Notes: generated by a model from the sequence alone, not told the origin. Positions 16,043-24,459 are shown, counted from the stretch's first letter. The stretch is DNA of 52,772 nt from Anaerolineales bacterium (GCA_919902735.1 CAKKRM010000143.1:4212-56983), one strand, 5' to 3'. Numbers and translations: made by a program.

Positions 16043-16816
16043 ATGAAATTGAAAAATAAAGCCCCAATTGTTTTGATAATTGCAGTTCTAATGTTGAATG
16101 CCTGTTCCTTCAGCGCAGAGCCAACGCCTACGGCAACATCCGCGCCTACCAGCACACCAGCCGCCACAAGCACCAAAACCCCCACACCCACAAAAACACC
16201 GCCGCCCACCATAACGCCCAATTTAACTGCCACCAGGCGGTCTGAAGAATGGAATGCCGAGATCCAGCGCTATTTCGATGAAGGCTACATCGACACGACC
16301 AAGGGTAAATTCAAAAAACTGGATGATTTTTCCGAAGCCTGGGCGCAACTCAACTGGTACACAACCTGGCCCTTGGAAACAGCCATAGAGGATTTCGTTT
16401 TCAGCGGGCATTTCGAGTGGTCCAGCGCCAGCAAAACCCCCAATCCCTCCGGCTGCGGTTTGGTATATGCCATGCAAGGAGAAGGGCGAGACGGGTATAA
16501 AGATTATTCAGTATTCCTGGACCGGGCCCAAATCCTCTACCTGCGAACAGAATTCGGCCATGGGTTCCGCGTTGGGAAAACCCGCGGAACTACTACGGTA
16601 AAGTTCGACGATCCGTTGGAGGCTGATTTTACATTGATCGTGTACGATCATTACTCCTACGTGATTTTGAACGGCGAGGTGATCGGCGAGTACACCCTGC
16701 CGCAAAGCGATCTCATCGAAGGCGCTCTTGGCATATCCATACTTTCCGGTACAAACAAGGATTATGGCACGCGTTGTGAAATCACTAACGCTCACTTGTG
16801 GACTCCAATTAAATAA
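16043..16816 (+). CDS. Lipoprotein with Thr/Pro linker and beta-rich domain
   Basis: A 257-residue secreted lipoprotein. Residues 1-20 form a signal peptide ending in the lipobox LNAC. Residues about 25-70 are a Thr/Pro-rich spacer (PTPTATSAPTS and similar) that would reach across the cell wall. The rest is probably a jelly-roll or LamG-like domain: FVFSGHFEW, GCGLVYAM, DYSVFLDR and TLIVYDHYSYVILNGEVIGEYTLP. Such domains bind or cleave carbohydrate, but no catalytic residues are recognised. The start at 16043 has AGGAGTGGAAAG upstream, a good ribosome site. A longer frame from 15728 overlaps the opposite gene and is rejected. A strong terminator follows. Confidence 0.85.
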   Translation: MKLKNKAPIVLIIAVLMLNACSFSAEPTPTATSAPTSTPAATSTKTPTPTKTPPPTITPNLTATRRSEEWNAEIQRYFDEGYIDTTKGKFKKLDDFSEAWAQLNWYTTWPLETAIEDFVFSGHFEWSSASKTPNPSGCGLVYAMQGEGRDGYKDYSVFLDRAQILYLRTEFGHGFRVGKTRGTTTVKFDDPLEADFTLIVYDHYSYVILNGEVIGEYTLPQSDLIEGALGISILSGTNKDYGTRCEITNAHLWTPIK

Positions 16817-16831
16817 AAGGTTTAAAACAGG

Positions 16832-16867
16832 AAAGTAGACCCCACTCACAGGCGTGGGGTCTACTTT
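16832..16867. terminator. Bidirectional intrinsic terminator
   Basis: AAAGTAGACCCCAC (16832-16845) and GTGGGGTCTACTTT (16854-16867) form a perfect 14-bp stem with an 8-base loop, flanked by A- and T-rich bases on both sides. It lies between two convergent genes (ends at 16816 and 16889) and can serve both. Confidence 0.85.
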
Positions 16868-16888
16868 ATTTTGCCATCATTTCAGTCA

Positions 16889-17734
16889 TCACCACTCATT
16901 ATCCTTTTCATACCCCAACTTCACCAGTAAATCCCCGGCCACATCTTTGAACAACCGCTTATGTTCCTCAGTGAAGTGTTCCTTCCATCCGCCCGTCTTC
17001 CCAGAGCGGAAGGTGTGACTCTTTTTCGGCTGGATGGCATCCACCAAAATGGGTAGCGCCTTTTCGCGCGGAGTTGGGATTTTATAGCCATTTTTTTCCA
17101 CTTCATCAAGCATGGCATTCAATGTGACATCGCGGTTGTTGATCAAGTCTTCAAAGCGGATGCACATCACATCCTTTTGTTCCAGCCATTGAAAAACGCC
17201 TTCATATCTCTGCTTCACGCTGACCATTTTCAGCCCGTCGCGGTCGATGCCTGTGATGGCGACATTTAACCTTGCGCCAAAATCAGGCAGGGAATTGTAG
17301 TAGGCATGCATTCCATGCTCTTCGTGCATGTCGGTCGCAAAGAACACTTGCGAGACGAGCATATCCCTTGGGTCGCGATAAATGAAATAGTTGACGCGCC
17401 CAGCCCCAGTTAAGAAGGAGGCGTTTTCTTTGGTCGCATCCACGTAGCCCCAGCCGATCACGCCGCGCGGGGCACTAATCAACTCAGACAGGATTTCGTT
17501 TTGCGTTTTGCGTGTTCCGTTTTTCGTGATTGTCCGAATCGGCTCGGCAGCCACATAGCGATATGGCATGATCTGCGTAAAGCCGTTGAGGATTTGCAGC
17601 AACAAATGCGAGCCGCTCTTGGGTTTGGAGTTTCCAAAGATGGGAGGCGCGTCATGAAAAGAAAACCGCTTCCATCGCAAGATGGCCTGGGCGGTTTTGC
17701 CGTAAGGGCGTAACGTGCGGCGGAGTTGTTTCAT
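16889..17734 (-). CDS. Sulfotransferase (PAPS-dependent)
   Basis: A 281-residue sulfotransferase. The PAPS loop KPKSGSHLL is at about 36-44, the 3'-phosphate motif YRDPRDMLVSQ at about 117-127, and FRSGKTGGWKEHFT near the C-terminus, ending in LLVKLGYEKDNEW. It is the closest paralogue of 11064-11930, and the end of 27571-28605 is also similar. The ATG at 17734 is chosen because the 16 codons upstream are encoded by an 8-base repeat array. Its neighbour upstream is the SAF-less NeuB, which suggests sulfation of a nonulosonate-containing glycan, though the acceptor is unknown. Confidence 0.88.
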   Translation of the reverse strand: MKQLRRTLRPYGKTAQAILRWKRFSFHDAPPIFGNSKPKSGSHLLLQILNGFTQIMPYRYVAAEPIRTITKNGTRKTQNEILSELISAPRGVIGWGYVDATKENASFLTGAGRVNYFIYRDPRDMLVSQVFFATDMHEEHGMHAYYNSLPDFGARLNVAITGIDRDGLKMVSVKQRYEGVFQWLEQKDVMCIRFEDLINNRDVTLNAMLDEVEKNGYKIPTPREKALPILVDAIQPKKSHTFRSGKTGGWKEHFTEEHKRLFKDVAGDLLVKLGYEKDNEW

Positions 17735-17742
17735 TTGGGTCA

Positions 17743-17806
17743 CAGGTTGGAAGGTTGGCAAGTTGGAAGGCCAGAACAACATTCTAACCTTCCAACTTGC
17801 AACCTG
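17743..17806. repeat. 8-base register array, inverted halves
   Basis: Eight octamers: CAGGTTGG, AAGGTTGG, CAAGTTGG, AAGGCCAG, AACAACAT, TCTAACCT, TCCAACTT, GCAACCTG. The second half reads as the reverse complement of the first. It fills the gap between the NeuB stop and the sulfotransferase start. Confidence 0.75.
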
Positions 17807-17811
17807 AAACT

Positions 17812-18693
17812 TTATTCGCTTACAACGCGGCGGAGTTTTTTCATCGAACCCTTTTCGGATTCATACACGCGCTTCACGCCATCGCCCAGCGCGGATTCGG
17901 TCACGCGGATGTATTTCACGAGTCTTTCAAAGCCGCCAGGTTCTACGGATGCGGCCTGGTCACTGCCCCACATGGCGCGATCCAAAGTGATGTGGCGTTC
18001 GATGGAGGTTGCGCCAAGCGCAATGGCAATCGCGGAAGGCACAAGCCCAACTTCATGGCCTGAATACCCAATTGGGTTATTCGGAAACTCCTTGCGAAGC
18101 GTTTCGATCATTTTGAGATTCAATTCTTCAGGCTCGCAGGGATAGGCGCTGGTGCAGTGCATGATGATGAGATTATCCCCGCCAACCGCATTCACACCAT
18201 TGTGAATTTGCTTCATCGTGGACATGCCCGTTGAAATGATAACAGGCCTGCCCGTCTGGCGGACATGCTTCATCAAGTTATGGTCAGTGAGCGAAGCGGA
18301 TGGAACTTTATAAGCAGGCGTATCGAATTTTTCCATGAAGTCAACGGAGGGTTCATCCCACACCGAAACCATCCAGTCAATTTTCTTTTCTTTGCAATAG
18401 CGGTCGATCTCGCGATATTGCTCTTCGTTGAATTCAACTTTATAACGATAATCCAAATAAGAGATGTAGCCCCAGGGCGTCTCGCGCATTTGCTTTTGCT
18501 GTTCGATTGGCGTGGAAACTTCGGGCTTGCGTTTTTGAAACTTTACAGCATCCGCGCCCGCGTGTTTTGCCGCATCGATAATTTTCTTTGCAATCTCCAG
18601 ATCGCCGTTGTGATTGATGCCCACCTCCGCAATGATATACGCGGGATGCCCATCGCCCATCATTCGATTTCCAAACTTGATTTCACGAGCCAT
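17812..18693 (-). CDS. neuB: N-acetylneuraminate synthase family protein, no SAF domain
   Basis: A 293-residue NeuB-type TIM barrel that would condense phosphoenolpyruvate with a hexose derivative to a nine-carbon acid. Family marks are IIAEVGINHNGDLEIAKK (about 18-35), AGADAVKFQKR, STGMS, MHCTSAYP, GYSGHEVG and ERHITLDR...SDQAASVEP. It ends at about residue 290, so it lacks the C-terminal SAF (antifreeze-like) domain that reaches into the partner's active site in standard NeuB dimers. The copy at 41056-42126 has that domain. The start at 18693 is preceded by AGGAGA. It directly follows the fused NeuA-phosphatase gene. SpsE, LegI or KDN-9-phosphate synthase-like activity are all possible. Confidence 0.85.
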   Translation of the reverse strand: MAREIKFGNRMMGDGHPAYIIAEVGINHNGDLEIAKKIIDAAKHAGADAVKFQKRKPEVSTPIEQQKQMRETPWGYISYLDYRYKVEFNEEQYREIDRYCKEKKIDWMVSVWDEPSVDFMEKFDTPAYKVPSASLTDHNLMKHVRQTGRPVIISTGMSTMKQIHNGVNAVGGDNLIIMHCTSAYPCEPEELNLKMIETLRKEFPNNPIGYSGHEVGLVPSAIAIALGATSIERHITLDRAMWGSDQAASVEPGGFERLVKYIRVTESALGDGVKRVYESEKGSMKKLRRVVSE

Positions 18694-18713
18694 TTTTATT
18701 TTCTCCTTTGACG

Positions 18714-18746
18714 AAACCCTAAAGGTCTTAAAGACCTTTAGGGTTT
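18714..18746. repeat. 16-bp perfect hairpin between neuA and neuB
   Basis: AAACCCTAAAGGTCTT and AAGACCTTTAGGGTTT, separated by one base. It covers the stop of the upstream gene (18728-18730) and precedes the AGGAGA of the next. No U-run follows on the minus strand. A related hairpin is at 20860-20892. Confidence 0.8.
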
Positions 18747-19960
18747 ATATGATTCAAAACCAATTCACACAACTCACGGATCGCTCCATGACCGCCAGTT
18801 TTCGTCAACACATAATCCGCCGCGCGGATAACTTCGGGATACGCATCCGCCACCGCAACATTCCACCCGCCAACTTCAAAGCATGGAAGATCGTTGAGAT
18901 CATTGCCAACATAGACGACGTTCTCCGCTTTGACCTTTTTCTGCTTGAGGACATCGCGCATCACCCTACCCTTATCCTGCAACCCGACCCCGTGAATGGC
19001 CTCCATCCCGATCTTTTTCGCGCGCGCCGCTACAACAGGATTCGGCTCCGAAGAGAGGATCAACATCTCGATGCCTTTCTGGCGCAGGGTCTGGATGTGC
19101 ATACTGTCACTGCGCGAGGCGCGGACAGATTCTCGTCCATCCTGGTCGGTGAGCACAAGGTTGTCGGTCACTACGCCGTCGAAGTCAAAAATGATCATTT
19201 TGATATGTTCAGGCATGGGGCGGCGTGAAGCGCCCGGCGAGACCATTTCCAACCCGCTGTAAACGAGCGCTTCATACTTTGCCCAATCAGGCAGAGTGTC
19301 AATATCCACAGTGTATTTCGGGTCGATCACCAGCGGATAGATGACATCCCCCGTGAGAGATTGCTTGTTCACGATGGTCGAAACACGGATGGCGTCGATG
19401 TGCCCCGTCTGCCAGTAGGCGGGCGGCAGAATTTGACGCGGCGCATTGTAGGGTTCGGGAATGCCATCCACTGTCAGCAGAGGATTCAAGGGCTTTTCTT
19501 CGCCATTGAAACGCCACATCTTGAAGGGATTTTGCGCGGCAGACACAACCCCGCGCACGCAATCTGCATCCTTGTGATTCAGCAGAATGCGAATGGCCTC
19601 ATCCAGCATGGTTTTTGGGCGGATGGGAGAAGTTGGGCGCAGCTGCACTACAACTTCGGGACGGTACCCTTCCACATCTTCGAGCCATTTGAGGGCATGT
19701 TCGAAGACGGGCAGATCGATGGTTTTATCCTGTGCCAATTCAGGGGGACGAAGGAAAGGCGTTTCCGCGCCCCATTCACGGGCAACTGCGGCGATCTCCT
19801 CATCGTCGGTGGAAACGATGATGCGAGTCACCAGGTTGGATTGCTTCGCCGCGGCAATGCTCCAGGCGATCAACGGATAGCCAGCGAAAGAACGAATATT
19901 TTTCCGCGGAATGCCTTTGGAGCCGCCGCGGGCGGGGATTAATGCAAGTATTTCAGTCAT
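18728..19960 (-). CDS. neuA: Fused acylneuraminate cytidylyltransferase and KdsC-like HAD phosphatase
   Basis: A 410-residue two-domain enzyme. Residues 1-235 are a CMP-sugar-acid synthetase with the intact motif IPARGGSKGIPRKN (8-21), then STDDEE and QLRPTSPIR. Residues 250-405 are a C0-type HAD phosphatase with DFDGVVTDN (259-267), the SSE threonine/serine position (about 303-305), a Lys (about 330) and GNDLNDLP (352-359). A KdsC-like tail is also known on animal CMP-sialate synthetases, where it is a tetramerisation domain without activity. Here all HAD catalytic residues are present, so it may remove a 9-phosphate before activation. The next gene is neuB. Confidence 0.88.
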   Translation of the reverse strand: MTEILALIPARGGSKGIPRKNIRSFAGYPLIAWSIAAAKQSNLVTRIIVSTDDEEIAAVAREWGAETPFLRPPELAQDKTIDLPVFEHALKWLEDVEGYRPEVVVQLRPTSPIRPKTMLDEAIRILLNHKDADCVRGVVSAAQNPFKMWRFNGEEKPLNPLLTVDGIPEPYNAPRQILPPAYWQTGHIDAIRVSTIVNKQSLTGDVIYPLVIDPKYTVDIDTLPDWAKYEALVYSGLEMVSPGASRRPMPEHIKMIIFDFDGVVTDNLVLTDQDGRESVRASRSDSMHIQTLRQKGIEMLILSSEPNPVVAARAKKIGMEAIHGVGLQDKGRVMRDVLKQKKVKAENVVYVGNDLNDLPCFEVGGWNVAVADAYPEVIRAADYVLTKTGGHGAIRELCELVLNHINPKGL

Positions 19961-19966
19961 GAGTTA

Positions 19967-20015
19967 TTAGAGATTGGAGATTAGAGACTGGTCTCCAGTC
20001 TCTAATCTCTTGTCC
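19967..20015. repeat. Seven-unit heptamer array with inverted halves
   Basis: TTAGAGA, TTGGAGA, TTAGAGA, CTGGTCT, CCAGTCT, CTAATCT, CTTGTCC. AGAGATTAGAGACTGG-like and CCAGTCTCTAATCTCT halves can pair. It fills the gap between two genes almost completely. Confidence 0.85.
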
Positions 20016-20017
20016 TT

Positions 20018-20845
20018 TTACCACGCCGTCCACCCGCCATCTACGATGACGTTATTGCCCGTCATGTAGGAAGAGGCGTCGGAAGCGAGGAATAATAACG
20101 CGCCGTTCATTTCATCTTTCTTTGCCATGCGGCCAAGGATGGTTTTGGCGGAATAATTCTTCACAAAATATTCTTCGTGATTGTTGAAGACGCCGCCCGG
20201 GGTAAGCGCATTCACGCGGATCTCGGTCTCGGCATAGTAAGCGGCAAGATATTTGGTGAAACCCATCACGCCCGCTTTGGTCACCGTGTAATAGACAGGT
20301 TTGAATGCAACCCGCTTGCCGTCTTTGATGTAGATTTTTTGGTCAGGGCCATTCAGCCCATAGGTGGAGCAGATGTTGATGATACTGCCCTTTTTACCCT
20401 GCGCGATCATCTGTTTGACGCAGGCTTGCGTAACGAGAAATATGCCTGTGAGATTGACGTTCAAGGCGGCGTTCCAATCACTGAGCGGATAATCCTCGAA
20501 TGCGCCGGGGGCGATTCCTTTGGCGGCGGCATCGGGGTCGAACTTAGGATCGAGCGCAGCAGAATTTACCAGAATGTCGAGCCTGCCAAAGGTAGAAAGA
20601 AGCGCGGCGGTCATCGCATTGACTGAATCAGGATTGGTGATGTCGGCCCCAATCCCCATCGCCTTGTAACCTGATTTGACGAGTCCATCCGCGACCTGGC
20701 CTGCCGCTTCCCCATCGAGATCCGCCACTGCGACGGATGCGCCCGCTTCCGCGAGGGTCTTGCAAAATTCCGCGCCGAGCAAGCCCACCCCGCCCGTGAC
20801 GACTGCAACTTTATCTTTCAAATTGAATTTATCGAGAATGGTCAT
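20018..20845 (-). CDS. SDR family oxidoreductase (PtmA-like)
   Basis: A 275-residue short-chain dehydrogenase with the loop VTGGVGLLG (about 14-22), LVNSAA (in place of NNAG), the Ser in ICSTYG and the YYTVTK Tyr/Lys pair. The internal GPDQKIYIKDGKRVAFKPVYYTV stretch is reminiscent of PtmA-type reductases from legionaminic acid loci. That match is recalled, not computed. In Campylobacter, PtmA works with a Gfo/Idh partner (PtmF), and such a partner is present here at 26481-27518. The ATG at 20845 is chosen because AAAAGGAAATCAC lies just before it. Eleven extra upstream codons would cross the hairpin at 20860-20892. Confidence 0.82.
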   Translation of the reverse strand: MTILDKFNLKDKVAVVTGGVGLLGAEFCKTLAEAGASVAVADLDGEAAGQVADGLVKSGYKAMGIGADITNPDSVNAMTAALLSTFGRLDILVNSAALDPKFDPDAAAKGIAPGAFEDYPLSDWNAALNVNLTGIFLVTQACVKQMIAQGKKGSIINICSTYGLNGPDQKIYIKDGKRVAFKPVYYTVTKAGVMGFTKYLAAYYAETEIRVNALTPGGVFNNHEEYFVKNYSAKTILGRMAKKDEMNGALLFLASDASSYMTGNNVIVDGGWTAW

Positions 20846-20859
20846 GTGATTTCCTTTTA

Positions 20860-20892
20860 AGACCTGATAGGTTTCCAAAGCCTGTCAGGTCT
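20860..20892. repeat. Small inverted repeat
   Basis: AGACCTGATAGG (20860-20871) and CCTGTCAGGTCT (20881-20892) pair with one mismatch, in the gap between the GT-C gene and the SDR gene. It resembles the hairpin at 18714-18746. Confidence 0.65.
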
Positions 20893-20896
20893 GTGA

Positions 20897-22498
20897 TTAC
20901 GGAAAAGCCGTGTAGATTTTATCGCCATGCGTATCGTGGGCAAGATAGAGGCCATCGGCGAGTTGAAGGTAAATACTTTGCACGTCTTCGGACTCCGAGC
21001 CAAATTTGAACAAAGCAAGAACTGCATTGCCTGAAAGAACATTCTGCTTGAGAGCGGCGACGCCTTCTTTGTACCCTGCGCGCGGCAGGCCTGTCACAGG
21101 GTCAACGAGGTCGGGGAGAACGTAGCCTGGGCGGTCGGTGTAAAGATAAACAGGCCCGACTTGATTGCTGTAAATTTTTATGCCTTCGGGAAGGTCTCGC
21201 AAAGAGGCCATGGCTTCAGAATCAAACCACACAAAGGATGCGTATCCCTGCCCGCCTTTGCGGAGTTGTGCAACGGCGAGGGACATATCATAAACTGAAA
21301 GCGCGAGAATGGATATTGTGATAACCGCAGCCAGAACCCGCCAATGAACGGCGCGTTTTTGCCAAAGCCAAAAAACAAACCAAACCAGCAGGACAAGCAG
21401 TGAAACATAGATCGGCAAATTAATTCGCAGTTTGAATTTTGTGCTGGCGTCGAACAGCAGCATGGAGGAAAGGATGGATGCCAGGTAGCCGAAGATATAC
21501 AACGCGTTCGTGAAGGATAGAATTTCGGGTCTTTCTGTGGAAGGCTGGACGAATTTTTTCAAGCCTTTGCACGCGACCCAGAACAGCAAACCAATGGCAA
21601 CAGCAAAAAAAATAAAGGCAAACAAATTCGGGATTTTTATCAGCGCGCGCCGCCAGGTTTCGACTGGAACAAGGAATTCGGAAAAATTGTAAATTCCGAT
21701 TTCGATATTTTCGGCGGTGAGGGGATGGTAGGCCAGCGTGCGGTTGGTGGCGTTGTCTGCGGCGAGTTTGTTGCGGAGGCTCCATGCGAGGGCGAAGGGG
21801 ATGAAACTGGCAAGGAAGATGCCTGCACTGGTTAATCGCTTGCGCCGGTTGTCGTGCAAAAGGATGAGCGCAAATAAAAATGTGGCAAGCAGGGCGAGGC
21901 CAGCGTAGCGGGTGAGGTAGGCGCAGGCGGTGAGGATGGCGGTGAGGATGAGCCGGACTCTGGCGTCAAGCGGCAAGCCGCTTGACGGTTCAGCAGCTTG
22001 CTGCTCAACTCCGGAATAATATTGCTCGAAAGTTAAAAATGATGCCAGGCTGAAAAAAATATACAGCGGTTCGCTCATGGCCGCAGCATGGACTCGGAAC
22101 ATGGAGGCGTTGAACAAAAAGAACAAGGCCAGCAGCACGCCAGCGATTTGCGATTTGGTCATGCGCCAGCCGATGAGGCCGAGTAGAAATGTGTTCGCGC
22201 CGAAAAGCAGGGAGTTGATAAAACGTGTGCCGCGCAGCGGGTCCAACCCGCTGAGGCCGATGAGGGCGAGGATGGAGGAAAAGCCGGGGGGAAAATGTGT
22301 GACAGGCTGGTTGGAGGCCAGCCAGGCTTCGCGATAGCCGTTCCCATTTAAAATACTGCGCGCGCCTGCAATGTATGCTATTGAGTCGTCGGAAAGGCTG
22401 AGGCCTTGCGGGGTTGCATACAGGGTGAGAAATGTCCCTAGTACGGCGAGCAGGCCGAGGATTAAGAATGAGGCGAGGAGGGATTGGCGCGGGGTCAT
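20897..22498 (-). CDS. GT-C-fold membrane glycosyltransferase-like protein (GT39-like)
   Basis: A 533-residue protein with about ten membrane segments. The first loop carries the acidic pair in LSLSDDSIAYIAGAR (about 32-46), then THFPPGFSS and, in a later loop, AAAMSEPLY, all typical of GT39/ArnT-like enzymes. These use polyprenyl-phosphate sugars at the outer face of the membrane. The tail after about residue 440 is soluble. The ATG at 22498 is preferred. Earlier GTG and ATG codons at 22516 and 22513 lie within the repeat block. Residues near 170-185 (EPSSGLPLDA) appear to come from a small inserted repeat (AAGCCGCTTGACG). Confidence 0.75.
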   Translation of the reverse strand: MTPRQSLLASFLILGLLAVLGTFLTLYATPQGLSLSDDSIAYIAGARSILNGNGYREAWLASNQPVTHFPPGFSSILALIGLSGLDPLRGTRFINSLLFGANTFLLGLIGWRMTKSQIAGVLLALFFLFNASMFRVHAAAMSEPLYIFFSLASFLTFEQYYSGVEQQAAEPSSGLPLDARVRLILTAILTACAYLTRYAGLALLATFLFALILLHDNRRKRLTSAGIFLASFIPFALAWSLRNKLAADNATNRTLAYHPLTAENIEIGIYNFSEFLVPVETWRRALIKIPNLFAFIFFAVAIGLLFWVACKGLKKFVQPSTERPEILSFTNALYIFGYLASILSSMLLFDASTKFKLRINLPIYVSLLVLLVWFVFWLWQKRAVHWRVLAAVITISILALSVYDMSLAVAQLRKGGQGYASFVWFDSEAMASLRDLPEGIKIYSNQVGPVYLYTDRPGYVLPDLVDPVTGLPRAGYKEGVAALKQNVLSGNAVLALFKFGSESEDVQSIYLQLADGLYLAHDTHGDKIYTAFP

Positions 22499-22504
22499 AA
22501 TAAA

Positions 22505-22577
22505 GTTACGCATCACGTATTACGTATTACGTATTACGTATTACGTATTACGTATTACGTATTACGTGATGCGTAAC
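22505..22577. repeat. GTATTAC heptamer array with inverted ends
   Basis: About seven successive copies of GTATTAC are bounded by the perfect inverted ends GTTACGCATCACGTA (22505-22519) and TACGTGATGCGTAAC (22563-22577). It occupies the whole space between the ATP sulfurylase stop and the GT-C start. A related array, with mixed units, is inside the gene at 37441-37489. Confidence 0.92.
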
Positions 22578-22585
22578 AAGTCAAA

Positions 22586-24313
22586 CTACTTAACCGGCAG
22601 AATAAAGCCCTGCTCTTCGAGGAATGTCACGATTACGCGGGCGTTATCTTCGGGGGAGGAGTCAAAGCCTTGAAGAGTGATCTCAGGGTTGATCGGCGGT
22701 TCATAGGGATCGTCCACACCGGTGAAGCCCATGGGTTTGCCGTCGTGCATGGCCTGGCGCGCTTTGGCGTACAAGCCTTTCACATCGCGTTGTTCACAAA
22801 CTTCAACGGGGGTGTCCATGTACACTTCGATGAAATTTTCGCCGACCATTTTGCGGGCTTCGGCGCGTGTGGCGCGGTAGGGGCTGATGGCTGCGCAAAC
22901 GACTGCGCCGCCCGCATGGACAATTTCGCCAGCGACGAAACCGATGCGGATGATGTTGGTGTCGCGGTCTTCCTTGCTGAAGCCGAGTCCCTTGGAAAGA
23001 TGCGTGCGAACCACGTCGCCGTCGAGGATGGCGGTTTCACGTCCGCGTTCGAGCAGCAGGGTGGTGAGAACTTGCGTGGTGGCAGATTTGCCGGAGCCGC
23101 TCAAGCCTGTGAACCAGATGCCAAAGCCCTGCTTGTGGCGGGGTGGGTACATCTCGCGCAAAATTTCGGCGGTCTCGGGGCGGGTGAACCATTCGGGAAG
23201 CAGCTTGCCCTTGGAGAGATAATCATCGCGAACCTGGGTGCCGGAGATGTTGGCAACCTTCGCGCCCTTCGGCACATCCTTCTCTTCCACATAGCGTTCT
23301 TCGTCGGGAAGATAAACGAGCATCTCGAACGGAACCATCTTGACGCCGATTTCGGCTTCGTACTGCTTCATGATCTCTTGCGCATCATACGGACCGTAGA
23401 ACGGTTTGCCCGTCGAATCATTTCCCGGCCCTGCATGATCGCGCCCTACGATGAAATGATTTGCGCCATGGTTGCGGCGGATGATGGCGTGAAGGACAGC
23501 TTCCTTGGGGCCCGCCATGCGCATGGCAAGCGGAAGCAGGCTGAGCGTGGTGTTTTTCTGATCGTAGTGATTATCCACCAGCGCCTTGTAGGTGCGGACG
23601 CGGGTGTAGTGATCCACATCGCCGGGCTTGGTCATGCCGACCACGGGATGGACGATGAGCGAGCCGTTCACCTGCGCGGCGGCGCGCTTGGTCAGTTCCT
23701 CGTGAATGCGGTGCAGGGGGTTGCGGGTCTGGAAGGCGACAACGTTGTCGTGTCCCATTCCTTCGAGCATGGTGCGAACCTGCGCAGGGGTGTGGCGCAG
23801 GTTCACAAAGTCATAATATTTGGGAAGGTTCACCACCTTCATCGGGCCGGAGATGCAGACCTTGCCCCAACGTCCCATTTCGGAGACCATCGGGTGCTTT
23901 GAGTCTGTTGTGCCGTACGCGAGCGCGGCTTCGGTTTCTGCGTCCCAATGATACACTTCGTCGAGGGTCATCACGGCGATCAAGTCGAAGTTTGTATTTC
24001 GCAATGCCAGTTCTTCACCAACGGTCGGCAGTTCTTTCGGGTCAGCCGTCAGGGTGACGGGAAGCGGGAAGAGGGTTCCATCCGCGAGGCGCATTTCCTT
24101 GAGCACGCGGTCATAATCGGCCTTGCCCATGAATGTTGCCAGCGGCGAAAAACCGCCAGTGGCGATCAGTTCCAGGTCGCACAGGTTACGCATGGTGATC
24201 TTGATCGAGGGAAGTTTTGCGGCGCGGGTGAGCAGTTCATCGCGCTCGGCGCCTTCCACAACCAGGTTCACCAGTTTTCCACCGTAGGGGGGAATCAATT
24301 TTGCTTTTGCCAT
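22586..24313 (-). CDS. sat/cysC: Bifunctional sulfate adenylyltransferase / adenylylsulfate kinase
   Basis: A 575-residue fusion that makes PAPS from sulfate and two ATP. Residues 1-390 are ATP sulfurylase with QTRNPLHRIHE (195-205) and GRDHAGPGND (290-299). Residues about 395-575 are APS kinase with the P-loop GLSGSGKS (403-410), the DGD motif and the SPYR segment. The order sulfurylase then kinase, with an intact P-loop, fits a biosynthetic PAPS synthetase rather than an assimilation-only enzyme. No reductase genes (cysH, cysIJ) are nearby, while three sulfotransferases are in the window, so the PAPS most likely serves glycan sulfation. The start is supported by GGAGTAAAAA upstream. Confidence 0.93.
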   Translation of the reverse strand: MAKAKLIPPYGGKLVNLVVEGAERDELLTRAAKLPSIKITMRNLCDLELIATGGFSPLATFMGKADYDRVLKEMRLADGTLFPLPVTLTADPKELPTVGEELALRNTNFDLIAVMTLDEVYHWDAETEAALAYGTTDSKHPMVSEMGRWGKVCISGPMKVVNLPKYYDFVNLRHTPAQVRTMLEGMGHDNVVAFQTRNPLHRIHEELTKRAAAQVNGSLIVHPVVGMTKPGDVDHYTRVRTYKALVDNHYDQKNTTLSLLPLAMRMAGPKEAVLHAIIRRNHGANHFIVGRDHAGPGNDSTGKPFYGPYDAQEIMKQYEAEIGVKMVPFEMLVYLPDEERYVEEKDVPKGAKVANISGTQVRDDYLSKGKLLPEWFTRPETAEILREMYPPRHKQGFGIWFTGLSGSGKSATTQVLTTLLLERGRETAILDGDVVRTHLSKGLGFSKEDRDTNIIRIGFVAGEIVHAGGAVVCAAISPYRATRAEARKMVGENFIEVYMDTPVEVCEQRDVKGLYAKARQAMHDGKPMGFTGVDDPYEPPINPEITLQGFDSSPEDNARVIVTFLEEQGFILPVK

Positions 24314-24459
24314 TTTTTACTCCATTGAAAAATTAAACCCCGGAAGTTTTTTTGAAAATCGTCAGCAAAGACTCCCGAAGTTTTTAGTTTACACAGGCGC
24401 AAATTATACTCCAAAATTCAGCCGATGAATTTTGGAATTTTGCGCCGCCTTCCACCCCG
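24314..24459. other. Intergenic region with a short direct repeat
   Basis: A 146-base gap. CCCGGAAGTTTTT and CCCGAAGTTTTT occur as two direct copies about 40 bases apart. No gene or clear terminator was found. Confidence 0.4.

Noticed and set aside
15964-16233. N-terminal extension of the KpsC-like gene to 16233
   Set aside because: The extra residues are the complement of the Thr/Pro-rich linker of the plus-strand lipoprotein (GV-rich low complexity).
18714-18746. Intrinsic terminator between neuA and neuB
   Set aside because: The stem is strong, but no U-run follows on the transcribed strand and the genes are probably co-transcribed.
22670-23902. Plus-strand open frame of 410 codons
   Set aside because: It is the shadow of the bifunctional PAPS synthetase, which has complete catalytic motifs.
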